A stretch of 64,000 nucleotides of DNA from Streptomyces violaceoruber (GCA_000720805.1 JODI01000006.1:62001-126000), one strand, 5' to 3'; positions 1 through 10,820 are shown, counted from the first letter of the stretch. Translations and numbers: made by a program. The notes: a model not told the origin generated them from the letters alone.

Positions 1-937
<937 letters not shown>

Positions 938-1097
938 TCTGTCTCCAACTGTCGGGCGGAGCCGTCTGCGCGGTCTCCGTCGGCGTCGCCTGGCTCGATC
1001 CGATCGGCTTCGAGAGTATGTCCGGTTCCCCGTCGCCTCGGCCCCTCGCGCCCCTGAGCGGGCTGTGCGCGCAAGGCGGGAGGCGCGGGGGCGGTGC

Positions 1098-1454
1098 TCA
1101 GCGGTCCTGGAGCAGCCCGAGGACGTTGCCGTCGGGGTCGGTGACGGTGGCCACCAGGCGGCCACCGCCGACGTCGTGCGCGGGCTCACGCACGGTGGCA
1201 CCCGCCGCGGTCACCTCGGCCAGCTTCGCCTCGATGTCCGGGACGTGCCAGTAGGCCACCGGCGAGGTCATGCCCTGCGGTCCGCCGTTCGGCACCAGCC
1301 CGATGTGCTGGCCCTCGGCCTCGAAGCCGACGTAGTAGGACCCGTCGGTCTGCGGCGCCACGCCGAGCAGGGCGGCGTACACCGCCTTGGCCTTCGCGAG
1401 GTCGGACACGGGGTGCAGCACGGTCTTGATTCCCTGGGTGGAAGAGCCGGTCAT
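1098..1454 (-). CDS. VOC (glyoxalase/bleomycin resistance/dioxygenase) family protein
   Basis: A 118-residue protein of the vicinal-oxygen-chelate fold, starting MTGSSTQGIKTVLHPVSDL. Two beta-alpha-beta-beta-beta halves are visible: residues about 8-60 and 65-118, the second ending in VTDPDGNVLGLLQDR, the usual VOC C-terminus with a metal- or substrate-binding acidic position. Function within the family (glyoxalase, antibiotic binding, dioxygenase) cannot be told from sequence. The frame continues upstream to 1631, but the ATG at 1454 is preceded by AGGAG at a good distance and matches the family start. It lies downstream of and in the same direction as the GNAT gene, with 173 bp between them. 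Confidence 0.85.
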   Translation of the reverse strand: MTGSSTQGIKTVLHPVSDLAKAKAVYAALLGVAPQTDGSYYVGFEAEGQHIGLVPNGGPQGMTSPVAYWHVPDIEAKLAEVTAAGATVREPAHDVGGGRLVATVTDPDGNVLGLLQDR

Positions 1455-1627
1455 GTTCACTCCTGAGGTCGTGAGTCCGGTCGGACCCTGGCTCGACGCC
1501 CGCGTGAGGTGCGAGGCGTGAGGCGTGATGCCCATGGCAGTCACGCTAGCCACGACCCCGCGATCGGCGCTTCTCGATTCCTGACCGGTCTGCTCAGGGG
1601 CATCGGCACAGCATCCCGCCCAGGGCT

Positions 1628-2161
1628 TCACGCATCGAACTCGGTGAGGTCGATGGCGTGGATGTGCAAGGGGTAGCCGTACACGGGGTGTTCGCTCTCG
1701 CGCTCCAGTGTCATGCCGAGTTTGCGGATGACGTTCTCGGAGGCCTCGTCACCGATCCGGCAGATGCTGATGACGCGGTCGAGGCCGCGGTCCTGGAGGG
1801 CGAACTCGAGGGTGGCGTGTGCGGCTTCGGAGGCGTAGCCCTGGCCCCAGAACGGTGAGCCGAGCCGCCAGCTGATCGCCACGTCGGACGCCGCCTCCGG
1901 CGGGAACTCGGGCACGGACAGGCCCGTGAAGCCGGCCAGCTCCCCCGAGGCCAGGAGTTCGACGGCGAAGAGGCCGAAGCCCTCCTCGTCCCACTCCTCC
2001 TCCCAGCGCTCGATGGCTTGTGCCGTGTACTCCAGGTCGCGCACCGACCCGTCGTCGATCCAGTGCATGACCCGCGGGTCCGCGTTGATCTCCGCCATGG
2101 GCACGAGGTCGTCGTCGTGCCAGCGACGGAGGATGAGGCGGGGGGTGCGGATCTCGGTCAT
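1628..2161 (-). CDS. GNAT family N-acetyltransferase (RimJ/RimL-like)
   Basis: A 177-residue acetyltransferase starting MTEIRTPRLILRRW, the typical RimJ/RimL opening. The acetyl-CoA pyrophosphate-binding region is the segment containing FWGQGYASEAAHA (residues about 105-117), followed by the conserved ENVIRKLGM alpha-helix. The family transfers acetyl groups from acetyl-CoA to ribosomal N-termini, antibiotics or small amines; the substrate here is unknown. The start at 2161 is chosen because homologues begin there and an AGGA lies upstream; the open frame extends 10 codons further. The gene is divergent from argG with 99 bp between the two starts. Confidence 0.85.
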   Translation of the reverse strand: MTEIRTPRLILRRWHDDDLVPMAEINADPRVMHWIDDGSVRDLEYTAQAIERWEEEWDEEGFGLFAVELLASGELAGFTGLSVPEFPPEAASDVAISWRLGSPFWGQGYASEAAHATLEFALQDRGLDRVISICRIGDEASENVIRKLGMTLERESEHPVYGYPLHIHAIDLTEFDA

Positions 2162-2225
2162 GACGCCATCCTGCCAAGGCGGGGACCGCACGGGTAATCG
2201 CGGGCCGGGAATCGCGACCCGGACT

Positions 2226-3706
<1,481 letters not shown>

Positions 3707-3829
3707 CGGCCCCGTCGAGCAGACCGCTCGGCCCCACGCAGACGCACCACCGGACAGGCCGGCTCGACGCCCAAGGCGCCGCGTCGGCCTGCTCCGTTCC
3801 CCGGAGCCGCCCGGAAGCCCGGCCCGCTG

Positions 3830-4168
3830 TCAGGCCACGCGGGCCCGGTGCGGCACGGTCCGTGCGGGTACGGCCGGGGTCCGTGCGGGCCGGACACGGT
3901 AGGTCGTCCTGGTCGGATCGACGACCGCCTCGCCGAGAGTGATGCGTCCCGCGGAGTGCAGCGCGTCGCAGTCGACGGTGGACAGTGCGACGTAACAGCT
4001 CCCCCTCCCCGTATCGGCGTCGAAGGGCTGCCAATAGCCGTATCTGCGGCGGCCGTCCGCGTGCACCGTGAGGAACACCGGGGTTCCGGGAGCGGAGACG
4101 ATGCGCAGGACCTCGGCACCAGCGGGGCCGACCGGCGCGGAGGACCGACTGCGGTGGGGCAGGAGCAT
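3830..4168 (-). CDS. Hypothetical 112-residue protein
   Basis: I do not recognise a named family. The predicted product starts MLLPHRSRSSAPVGPAG and contains a compact beta-rich core (residues about 25-95) with GYWQPFDADTGRGSCYVALS and DPTRTTYRVRPAR, then a short basic tail. There is no signal peptide or membrane segment. The start at 4168 is picked because GGGGAGG lies about 9 bases upstream; the frame is open much further, but that extension is Arg/Ser-rich and unlike coding sequence. Its 3' end faces the 3' end of argG (convergent). Confidence 0.55.
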   Translation of the reverse strand: MLLPHRSRSSAPVGPAGAEVLRIVSAPGTPVFLTVHADGRRRYGYWQPFDADTGRGSCYVALSTVDCDALHSAGRITLGEAVVDPTRTTYRVRPARTPAVPARTVPHRARVA

Positions 4169-4446
4169 CGTCAGGCCTCCCCGTGAGTGGCCCGCGGACC
4201 ACGCCGCGGAAGAGTGGACGGAACCAGGCCCTGTGCCGGTTCGGGAGTGGACTGCATCTGCGGTGGCCTTCCTGGCGGGGACGCAGGATCGCCTACCCAG
4301 TGCGGACGATCTTGATCTCGCTCGCTCCGCATTGTTCACCACACCACTGACATCGGTACTCGTGGACGACTCAGGGCTGAGTCGCCGCAGGGAGGGTAGG
4401 TGAACCAAGACCGACAAATCCCCCGGTACCCGAGGAAGGAGCCACA

Positions 4447-4602
4447 ATGCCGCGCATGATGGAGCGCATCAAGCAGTTCGCGAGGAGCCCTCAGGGGCGG
4501 CGCACGGCCGGACAGGCGCGCCGGGCCGCGGCCGACCCCCGACGGCGGGCCCAGGCCCACCGCCTGCTGGGCCGACTCCGCGGACACCACGGACACCACT
4601 GA
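4447..4602 (+). CDS. Small basic 51-residue protein
   Basis: A short ORF not obvious from long-ORF searches. It begins ATGCCGCGCATGATGGAG with AAGGAG seven bases upstream, encodes a helix-prone, very basic peptide (MPRMMERIKQFARSPQGRR, then Ala/Arg-rich repeats, ending RGHHGHH), and stops at 4602, 15 bases before a strong terminator hairpin. A good RBS, coding-like amphipathic composition and an adjacent terminator together support a real gene. The His-rich end (HHGHH) could bind metal, and the basic helix could bind nucleic acid; both are inference. No function is known to me. Confidence 0.6.
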   Translation: MPRMMERIKQFARSPQGRRTAGQARRAAADPRRRAQAHRLLGRLRGHHGHH

Positions 4603-4616
4603 CCGCGTCACAGCAC

Positions 4617-4663
4617 ACGACAGGGCGGCCCGGCAGACCGACCCAGCCGGGCCGCCCTGCCGT
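4617..4663 (+). terminator. Strong intrinsic terminator hairpin
   Basis: The 14-base arms 4621-4634 and 4646-4659 are perfectly complementary around an 11-base loop, and after one mismatch three more pairs form (4617-4619 with 4661-4663). There is no U-tract, as is usual in Streptomyces. It follows the 51-residue gene directly. Confidence 0.75.
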
Positions 4664-4836
4664 GCCCGGAACCCGTGTGCTCCCGCTGACGAGGCAGGGC
4701 ACGCACCGAGCCGCACGGCGAACCTCTCCCCTCGCGCCCCTCGTACCGCCCGGACAGCCCGACGTAGCTTGGCCTGGTCCGCGGTACGAGCGGTACCCAC
4801 GACGGCGGAACCCGACGGCGACCCCTTGGTGGCGAG

Positions 4837-5484
4837 ATGTGTTGGAGTGCGACAGCTGATCTCGTGGCGGGCACCGCTGTCGCGGGCGTGGGCGTGGCGT
4901 GTGTTGCGCGGGTACACAGGGGCCGGGATCTGCCGCTCGCCGCGCTGCCTCTGCTGCTGGGAGCCCATCAGATCGTCGAGTCGGCCGTCTGGCAGTCCGG
5001 TGGCGGCAGTGGTCCCGCCGCCGTCGCCTGGGCCGTCATCGCGCTGCCCCTGCTGGCGGCGTGGGTGCCGGCCGGGGTGCTGTGTGCCGCCCCACCGCAC
5101 GCGCGGCCCCGCCTGGGCGTGCTGCTCGCGGTCGGGACCGCGACGGCCGCGATGCTCGCGTACGGGCTGGTCACCGGCCCGGTGACGGCCGAGATCCGCG
5201 GTCACACCGTCGGCTACGCCTTCGACCTGCCCCACGTCCCCGTGCTCATCGCGGGCTACCTGCTGGCAACCGTGGGCTCGTTGCTGCTGTCCGGTGACCG
5301 GGGACTGCTGGTGCTCGGGCTGCTGGCCGCCGTGGGGGCGTCGGCCTGCTGGGCTCTGTGGCGGACGGAGTTCGTCTCGACCTGGTGCGCGTTGGCGGCC
5401 GTCTGCTCGGTCGTCCTGCTGCGCTGGATCCACACAGGCCCGGCTTCCGCGGCGCGGGCGGGCCGCGCCGCCGCACACCGCTGA
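4837..5484 (+). CDS. DUF6629 family membrane protein
   Basis: A 215-residue integral membrane protein beginning MCWSATADLVAGTAVAGVGV, the characteristic opening of the DUF6629 family found across Streptomyces. Six to seven hydrophobic segments are visible, for example residues 8-24, 32-50, 62-84, 93-112, 133-152, 158-176 and 182-198. The motif GAHQIVESAVW in the second segment is conserved in this group. Function unknown. The ATG follows GTGGCGAG at RBS distance. It lies alone between the small-gene terminator and the lipase. Confidence 0.75.
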   Translation: MCWSATADLVAGTAVAGVGVACVARVHRGRDLPLAALPLLLGAHQIVESAVWQSGGGSGPAAVAWAVIALPLLAAWVPAGVLCAAPPHARPRLGVLLAVGTATAAMLAYGLVTGPVTAEIRGHTVGYAFDLPHVPVLIAGYLLATVGSLLLSGDRGLLVLGLLAAVGASACWALWRTEFVSTWCALAAVCSVVLLRWIHTGPASAARAGRAAAHR

Positions 5485-5706
5485 TACTCCGTCACCCGGT
5501 GCACCGCCGCCATATTACTGAACCGTAACCTTCCGACTGCTACCGCCGGTAACTCCTTCGCCGTTACGGTCTTGACAATCCGTCTAAGAGCGGCGGCGGA
5601 AGCACGGTTGGACGACCGGGCCCCGCCGCCACATCCGCCCCACCGGATCGTCGAACCGTCCGAGCCGCACCTCAAGCTCGGCCTCCCCCACACACGGAGG
5701 TCCGTC

Positions 5707-7032
5707 ATGCCCGCATCCGCCCGCATCCTGGCCGCGGCCGTCACCGCCGCGGCCTGTCTCGGCGCGACAGCCGTCCCGGCCGCCGCGTCGACGGACACCG
5801 ACGCCGTGATCTCCCGCGGCGTCACCATCCCCACGTTCTACAGCCCGCCCGCGACCCTGCCGGCGGCCGACGGCGCCCTGGTACGCAGCGAGCCCCTCCC
5901 GCTCGCGCTGACCCTGCCCGGCGTCGACGGCCCGCTGCCCGGAACCGCCACCCGGCTGATGTACAAATCGACGGACTCCAACGGACGTCCCGTCGCGGTC
6001 ACCGGCGCCTACATCGAGCCCACTGCGGCCTGGAAGGGCGGCACAACCCGCCCACTGGTCGCCGTCGCCCCCGGCACCATGGGGCAGGGCGACCAGTGCG
6101 CCGCCTCGCTGGGTCTCGAACATCCCCTGCGGCTCAACGGACAGACCCTCTCCGTCGGTTACGAGAACCTGGCCGTCTACCGGCTGCTCGCCCGGGGCAT
6201 CGCCGTCGTGGTCACCGACTACGCGGGGCTGGGCGCCACGGACCGGCTGCACACCTACGTCAACCGGGTCGACGAGGCCCACGCCGTCCTGGACGCCGTC
6301 CGCGCGGCCCGTGCCCTGCGCGGGACATCGGTCACCGCCGACTCGCCGGTGGCACTGTTCGGCTACAGCCAGGGCGGCGGCGCGACCGCGGCCGCCGCCG
6401 AACTCCAGGCCACGTACGCCCCCGACGTCACGCTCTCCGGCACCTACTCCGGAGCGCCGCCCGCCGACCTGGCCGAGGTCACCAAGGCCATCGACGGCAG
6501 CGACCTGGCCGGGGCACTGGGCTGGTCGGTCAACGGCTTCCTGCAGAGCGACCCCGCCCTCCGGCCCATCGCCGACGCCCACCTCAACGCCAAGGGCCGC
6601 GCGGCGCTCACCGACCTGTCGACCATGTGCGTCGGTGACGCGCTGTTCGCCTACAACTCCGCGCGCAGCAGCGCCTGGACCACCGACGGGCGACCCCTTG
6701 GCGACATCATCGCGGCCGAACCCGCGCTGCGTGCCTTCCTCGACGACCAGCGCATCGGCACCATGCGGCCGGCCGGTCCCGTCCGCCTGGCGACGGGCAC
6801 CAGCGACAACCTCGTACCCCACGCGCAGTCCCGGCAGCTCGCCGTCGACTGGTGCGGCAAGGGCGCCGACGTCACCTACAAGCCGGTGGTCCTGCCCGAC
6901 GTGGGCCGCTCCCTGCTCAACCACTTCGCTCCCCTGCTCACCGACCAGGGCCAGGCCATCTCCTGGCTCACCGACCGCCTCACCGGCAAGCCCGCCCCCT
7001 CCAACTGCTCCACCCTGCCCTCTCAGCCCTGA
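5707..7032 (+). CDS. Secreted lipase/esterase of the secretory lipase (LIP) family
   Basis: A 441-residue exported alpha/beta hydrolase. The signal peptide covers about residues 1-27 (MPASARILAAAVTAAACLG, then an AAAS cleavage region). The nucleophile is Ser221 in GYSQGGG, and Asp367 (TGTSDNLVPH) and His406 (LNHFAP) complete a plausible triad. Six Cys positions, including ones near residues 130, 306 and 385, suggest disulfides as in secreted lipases. The family hydrolyses triacylglycerol or other esters outside the cell. The ATG at 5707 is preceded by GGAGG; the open frame reaches 5572 but that part lacks protein character. A TTGACA at 5573-5578 in the upstream region may be a -35 element, but I see no clear -10. 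Confidence 0.85.
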   Translation: MPASARILAAAVTAAACLGATAVPAAASTDTDAVISRGVTIPTFYSPPATLPAADGALVRSEPLPLALTLPGVDGPLPGTATRLMYKSTDSNGRPVAVTGAYIEPTAAWKGGTTRPLVAVAPGTMGQGDQCAASLGLEHPLRLNGQTLSVGYENLAVYRLLARGIAVVVTDYAGLGATDRLHTYVNRVDEAHAVLDAVRAARALRGTSVTADSPVALFGYSQGGGATAAAAELQATYAPDVTLSGTYSGAPPADLAEVTKAIDGSDLAGALGWSVNGFLQSDPALRPIADAHLNAKGRAALTDLSTMCVGDALFAYNSARSSAWTTDGRPLGDIIAAEPALRAFLDDQRIGTMRPAGPVRLATGTSDNLVPHAQSRQLAVDWCGKGADVTYKPVVLPDVGRSLLNHFAPLLTDQGQAISWLTDRLTGKPAPSNCSTLPSQP

Positions 7033-7107
7033 GGAGACGGCCGCACGGGGTCACGATCCGTGATCGGTGCGCCCACCAGCGAGGGCTTCCCCGAGAGGCC
7101 ACCGAAA

Positions 7108-7164
7108 GAAACGCTTGCGTTTCGCTGGGCACCTCCGTAGCGTTCGGTACGAAACAGTTTCGTA
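7108..7164 (+). promoter_or_regulatory. Two palindromic operators upstream of the truncated DMT transporter gene
   Basis: GAAACGC at 7108-7114 and GCGTTTC at 7117-7123 form a perfect palindrome with a 2-base centre. TACGAAA at 7148-7154 and TTTCGTA at 7158-7164 form a second with a 3-base centre. Their centres are about 40 bp apart (four helical turns), and both contain the CGAAAC/GTTTCG core common in TetR-family operators. The start codon of the next gene is 22 bases beyond the second one. No TetR gene is adjacent. Confidence 0.55.
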
Positions 7165-7185
7165 TCGACGGGAGGCCGGATTGTC

Positions 7186-7803
7186 ATGACGGTCTCCCCG
7201 GTGTTCCTGGCCATCGCGCTCTCGCTGGTCTCCGCGCTCTGTTACGCCACGGCCGCGGTGGTCCAGGAACGGACCGCCGCGGACACCCCGAGCGTGCGGG
7301 GCGCGCTGGCCCACGGCTCGTGGTGGTGGTCCGTGGCGCTCAACGCCGGCGGCGCCCTGCTGCACGTGGTCGCCCTGCGGTACGGGCCGCTGACCCTGGT
7401 CCAGCCGCTCGGTGCGCTCAGCCTCGTGGTGGCGGTGCCGCTGGGCTCGTGGGCCACCGGCCGCCGGACGCCGGCCGGCCAGTGGCGCGCGATGGCTCTC
7501 ACCCTCGTCGGACTGACCGCCCTGATGACCGTCACCGCTTCGGGTCGCGGGCCGGGCGACACCCTGGGCTCCGCCGAGATCCTCCTGGTCACGCTCGCCG
7601 CCACCGCCGTCGTCGCGCTGCTCGTGCGCGCCGGCGCGCACCGCTCGACACACGGACCTGTTGCGGCCCTTCGGGTTCCGCCGGCCGCGCCAGGTCCCCG
7701 TCGCGCCGGGAGCGAGCGTCTGGCTGACCACCCGTCACAGGCCCGACGGCTCGGACGGCTGACGCCCGTCACACGCACAGTGCGGCGGGCGGCTGACGAC
7801 TGA
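7186..7803 (+). pseudogene. DMT (EamA-like) transporter, truncated after about 150 residues
   Basis: Residues 1-150 are a clear drug/metabolite-transporter N-terminal half: five hydrophobic helices, the conserved first helix LALALVSALCYATAAVVQE-type opening, and the RYGPLTLVQPLGALSLVVAVP segment. After LLVRAGAHR (about 7645) the hydrophobic pattern stops and the frame runs on through basic, proline-rich sequence to 7803. Complete members have about 10 helices and 280-300 residues, so the C-terminal half is missing. In another frame 7649-7762 reads as a plausible unrelated protein C-terminus (starting HTDLLRPFGFRRPRQ), suggesting a deletion that fused two genes. The RBS is GGGAGG. A five-helix product might still be made, but transport function is doubtful. 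Confidence 0.65.
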
Positions 7804-7884
7804 TGCGCGGGTACGAGGTCGAACGGGACGGTTCCCGGGGCAAACGGACCAGGAAGCCACCCCACGACCAGGAGCGTCCGCGCC

Positions 7885-8850
7885 ATGGGAACCGCCGTCC
7901 ACGTCCCGCAGACCAGAGACATGATCGGGGACGAACTGTCCGGAGACGAGGCGTTCACCGCCCTGCGCCGTTACGGCGGCCTGCGGCTGCTGACCGACTC
8001 CTTCGCCCGGTTCCGTTACGCGGACGGCTTCACCAACGCCCGCGCCCTCGCCTTCCAAGTGGTCCTCGGACTGGTGCCGTTCACCGTCGCGCTCGTCGGT
8101 CTGGCCACCTCGGTCCACACGGAGGGGGTGGGCCGGATCATCGAGCACACCCTGGGCCGGATCGTGCCGGGTGCCAGCGCCGACGTGGTCGCGGACGCCT
8201 TCGACGGGACCCGGCGCACCGCCCAGGACGACGTCCTGAGCGCTCTCGCCCTGTGGCTCGGCCTGGCCTTCGCCCTGCTGAACCTCGCCTCGGCCATGGG
8301 TCAAATCGAACGCGGCGCCAACCGTATCTACGGCATCGAGCGCGACCGCCCCTTCCCGCGCAAGTACGCCAGGGCACTGGTACTCGCCGTCGCGGCCGGC
8401 CTGCCCATGGTCCTGGGGTTCGTGGTGCTCGTCGCGGGGGACGCCGTCGGTGACGCGGTCGCCGACTCCGCCGGATGGGCGGGGGGCGGGCCGCGATGGT
8501 GGAGCGCGCTCGACATCCCCGTGGGGCTCGCGTCGGCCTGGGTGGCCTCCGCCGTGATCTTCCGGTGGTCGCCCCGCCGGGTCCAACCCGGCTACACCTG
8601 GCTGGCCTTCGGCTCCGCCGTCCACCTCCTGCTGTGGGTCGCGGCCACGTGGCTGCTCGCGCTGTACGTCGAGGAGAGCGGTGCCTTCGGCGCGGTGTAC
8701 GGCCCGCTCACCGCCTTCATCGCCCTGCTGCTGTGGGCCAATCTGACCGCCGTCGCGCTCTTCCTGGGCATCGCCTTCGCCGCCCAACTCGAGGCGGCCC
8801 GCGCCGGTATCACATCAGCCGTGCGGCCCGACCCCGGGCCCGGCGCGTGA
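7885..8850 (+). CDS. YihY/BrkB family inner-membrane protein
   Basis: A 321-residue membrane protein with the YihY/virulence factor BrkB pattern: a cytoplasmic N-terminus of about 45 residues, the first conserved segment NARALAFQVVLGLVPFTVALVG, and roughly six membrane helices at about 55-75, 110-130, 155-185, 205-225, 240-262 and 275-300. The motif FGAVYGPLTAFIALLLWANLT near the C-terminus is diagnostic. Members are proposed transporters or RNase BN-like proteins by old annotation; the true substrate is not established. AGGAG lies 11 bases before the ATG. It is separated from the truncated DMT gene by 81 bp in the same direction. Confidence 0.88.
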   Translation: MGTAVHVPQTRDMIGDELSGDEAFTALRRYGGLRLLTDSFARFRYADGFTNARALAFQVVLGLVPFTVALVGLATSVHTEGVGRIIEHTLGRIVPGASADVVADAFDGTRRTAQDDVLSALALWLGLAFALLNLASAMGQIERGANRIYGIERDRPFPRKYARALVLAVAAGLPMVLGFVVLVAGDAVGDAVADSAGWAGGGPRWWSALDIPVGLASAWVASAVIFRWSPRRVQPGYTWLAFGSAVHLLLWVAATWLLALYVEESGAFGAVYGPLTAFIALLLWANLTAVALFLGIAFAAQLEAARAGITSAVRPDPGPGA

Positions 8851-8962
8851 CGTGAGCGTCCACCGCGGCCGGCTCATCAAGCCAAGTCGCCCCCCGAAAG
8901 AACGACTGCCGCATTGGTATGGACCTGACAGCCGCCTGCGATTAGGCTCTGCCCAACGCCAA

Positions 8963-8974
8963 GAGAGCGCTCTC
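8963..8974 (+). promoter_or_regulatory. 12-bp perfect palindrome, LacI-like operator upstream of the S1 protease
   Basis: GAGAGCGCTCTC is a perfect palindrome with a CGCT-type centre, related in form to the GGGAGCGCTCCC operators bound by LacI-family regulators of Streptomyces glycosidase and sugar genes. It is 51 bases before the protease ATG, a good position for repression. The regulator is not in the window. Confidence 0.45.
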
Positions 8975-9025
8975 AGACCGCGTTGTTCCGCCCCCACCTT
9001 GCTGGAACGACGAAAGGCAACTCCC

Positions 9026-10204
9026 ATGAGACGCACCAGACTTCAGCACGTCGGCCTGGCCGTCCTCCTCATGCTCGGCAGCTGGACCGCGGCAGGAACC
9101 CTGCCCGCCGCGGCGAACGACTCCTCCACGTCCGCCGACTCCTTCGCCTCCGCCGAAGCCGCGTCGGCCTCACCCGGCCTACTGCAGGCGATGCAGCGGG
9201 ACTTCGGCCTGTCGAAAGCCGAGGCCGAGGCTCGACTGGCCGCCGAGCGCAAGGCCACCGCGCTCGCGCCCGCGGCACGTCGAGCCGCCGGAGCCGCCTT
9301 TGGCGGCTCATGGTTCGACGCCGGGAACCGGAAGCTGACCGTGGCGGTCACCTCGGACGCCGCGCCCTCGACGGTCCGGGCCGTCCGGGCCACCGGCGCG
9401 CAGGTGCGGACCGTCGAACACAGCGCGCGACAGCTCGACGCCACCAAGGCGCACCTCGACCGGCTGCCGGCACCGGCGGGCGTCAGCGGCTGGTCCGTCG
9501 ACCCGGCCGCCAACACGGTGATCGTGAACGTGGTCGAGGAGGAACGGACCGACAACGATGTCCAGCGGTTCGTCGCACGGGCCCGTGAGGCCGGACCGGT
9601 CACGGTACGGACCGTACGCGGCGCGCCGCAGACCTTCGCGGCCGGGACCGTGGGCGGTGACCCCTACTACACGGGCAACGTCCGCTGCTCCATCGGCTTC
9701 TCGGTCTACGGTGGATTCGTCACCGCCGGCCACTGCGGCCAACCGGGGGCCGGTGTCAGCGGCTGGGACCGCACCTACATCGGCACCTTCCAGGGTTCCT
9801 CGTTCCCGGACAACGACTACGCGTGGGTCAGTGTGGGCAGCGGCTGGTGGACGGTTCCGGTCGTCCTAGGGTGGGGCACGGTCTCGGACCAGCTGGTGCG
9901 CGGCTCGGCCGAGGCGCCGGTCGGCGCCTCGATCTGCCGCTCCGGCTCCACCACGCACTGGCACTGCGGCACGGTGCTGGCCAAGAACGAGACGGTCAAC
10001 TACAGCCAGGGCGCGGTGCATCAGATGACGAAGACCAGCGTCTGCGCCGAACCCGGCGACTCGGGCGGCTCGTTCATCAGCGGTGACCAGGCACAGGGCG
10101 TCACCTCCGGCGGCTGGGGCAACTGCTCCGGCGGCGGGGAGACCTGGTTCCAGCCGGTCAATGAGATCCTCAACCGCTACGGACTCACCCTGCACACAGC
10201 CTGA
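9026..10204 (+). CDS. Secreted S1 serine protease with alpha-lytic-type prodomain (streptogrisin-like)
   Basis: A 392-residue preproenzyme. A signal peptide covers residues 1-36 (MRRTRLQHVGLAVLLMLG, ending PAAA). A prodomain of about 170 residues follows, containing the alpha-lytic protease prodomain segment FGGSWFDAGNRKLTVAVT. The mature protease begins near residue 205. His236 (TAGHCG), Asp264 (NDYAWV) and Ser346 (EPGDSGGSF) form the catalytic triad, and paired Cys residues (CSIG...HCG, CRSG...HCG, CAEPGDSGG...CSGG) suit three disulfides. Such proteases digest extracellular protein. The start at 9026 gives a proper signal peptide; an AAAGG lies upstream. A terminator follows. Confidence 0.93.
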   Translation: MRRTRLQHVGLAVLLMLGSWTAAGTLPAAANDSSTSADSFASAEAASASPGLLQAMQRDFGLSKAEAEARLAAERKATALAPAARRAAGAAFGGSWFDAGNRKLTVAVTSDAAPSTVRAVRATGAQVRTVEHSARQLDATKAHLDRLPAPAGVSGWSVDPAANTVIVNVVEEERTDNDVQRFVARAREAGPVTVRTVRGAPQTFAAGTVGGDPYYTGNVRCSIGFSVYGGFVTAGHCGQPGAGVSGWDRTYIGTFQGSSFPDNDYAWVSVGSGWWTVPVVLGWGTVSDQLVRGSAEAPVGASICRSGSTTHWHCGTVLAKNETVNYSQGAVHQMTKTSVCAEPGDSGGSFISGDQAQGVTSGGWGNCSGGGETWFQPVNEILNRYGLTLHTA

Positions 10205-10229
10205 ACCACGCCGCACACAGCCTGAACCA
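10192..10229 (+). repeat. 21-bp tandem duplication over the protease stop codon
   Basis: The 17 bases at 10192-10208 (covering the last codons and TGA of the protease gene) recur exactly at 10213-10229 after a 4-base spacer, a 21-bp unit. The second copy is downstream of the stop and changes nothing in the protein. It looks like a simple replication-slippage duplication. Confidence 0.8.
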
Positions 10230-10235
10230 AGACGG

Positions 10236-10271
10236 GCCGGAGGATCCGCCGAACCGGGCGGATCCTCCGGC
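10236..10271 (+). terminator. Intrinsic terminator after the S1 protease gene
   Basis: Perfect 14-base arms 10237-10250 and 10257-10270 around a 6-base loop, extended by one pair (10236 with 10271). It sits 33 bases after the protease stop, and also before the convergent winged-helix gene, so it may act in both directions. Confidence 0.8.
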
Positions 10272-10368
10272 TTCCGTCATGTCGTCATCCGGTGCGACGG
10301 CAATGCCTGTCGACGATCGGGCCCGCCGGCACACCGCCCGCGCCCCGTGTCTCGCGTCCCGCGCCGGG

Positions 10369-10716
10369 CTAGCCCCGGCTGCCGTCGGCGCCGACACGAC
10401 TCTGCGTCGTGCGGTCCACCTCGTCCTGCACCAGCAGCGAGAGCAGCGAGGCCACGGTGAGGCCGGCCTCCGCGGGATGGCGCAGGACCTTGCCGGGCTC
10501 GATCCGGTAGGTGTTGCCGCGCCCCTCGCGGGTGCGCGACAGGTAGCCCTCGTGCTCCAGGTCGGCAATGATCTTCTGCACCGCCCGCTCCGTCAGCCGG
10601 CAGTGCACGGCGATGTCCCGGATGCGCACGTTCGGATCGTCGGCGATGACGGCCAACACGCGCGCGTGGTTGGTGACGAACGTCCATCCAGTGTGCGGTT
10701 CAGGCACTCCACCCAT
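10369..10716 (-). CDS. Winged helix-turn-helix transcriptional regulator (MarR/ArsR-like)
   Basis: A short DNA-binding protein of about 115 residues. The winged-helix domain covers residues about 10-75: ARVLAVIADDPNVRIRDIA, then the recognition helix in LTERAVQKIIADLEHEGYL and the wing SRTREGRGNTYRI. A helix near the C-terminus (ASLLSLLVQDEVD) could dimerise. There is no ligand-binding domain. The frame has further ATGs at 10725 and 10728; 10716 (MGGVPEPHTGW) is chosen because GCGGGG lies just upstream. It is divergent from the STAS gene with 104 bp between them, so it may control that gene (inference). Confidence 0.75.
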   Translation of the reverse strand: MGGVPEPHTGWTFVTNHARVLAVIADDPNVRIRDIAVHCRLTERAVQKIIADLEHEGYLSRTREGRGNTYRIEPGKVLRHPAEAGLTVASLLSLLVQDEVDRTTQSRVGADGSRG

Positions 10717-10820
10717 GCCCCGCATCATACGGTGAGGGTTTCACGCACACAAATACCTGAAATCTTTTTCGTGTATATGTTGACGTGTTCCCTGTGCAGG
10801 CGTGACCTTGGAGGGGGTCA

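Noticed and set aside
5573..5600. TTGACA as a lipase promoter
   Set aside because: A -35 match is present but no acceptable -10 lies 16-19 bp downstream, so it is not listed as a promoter.
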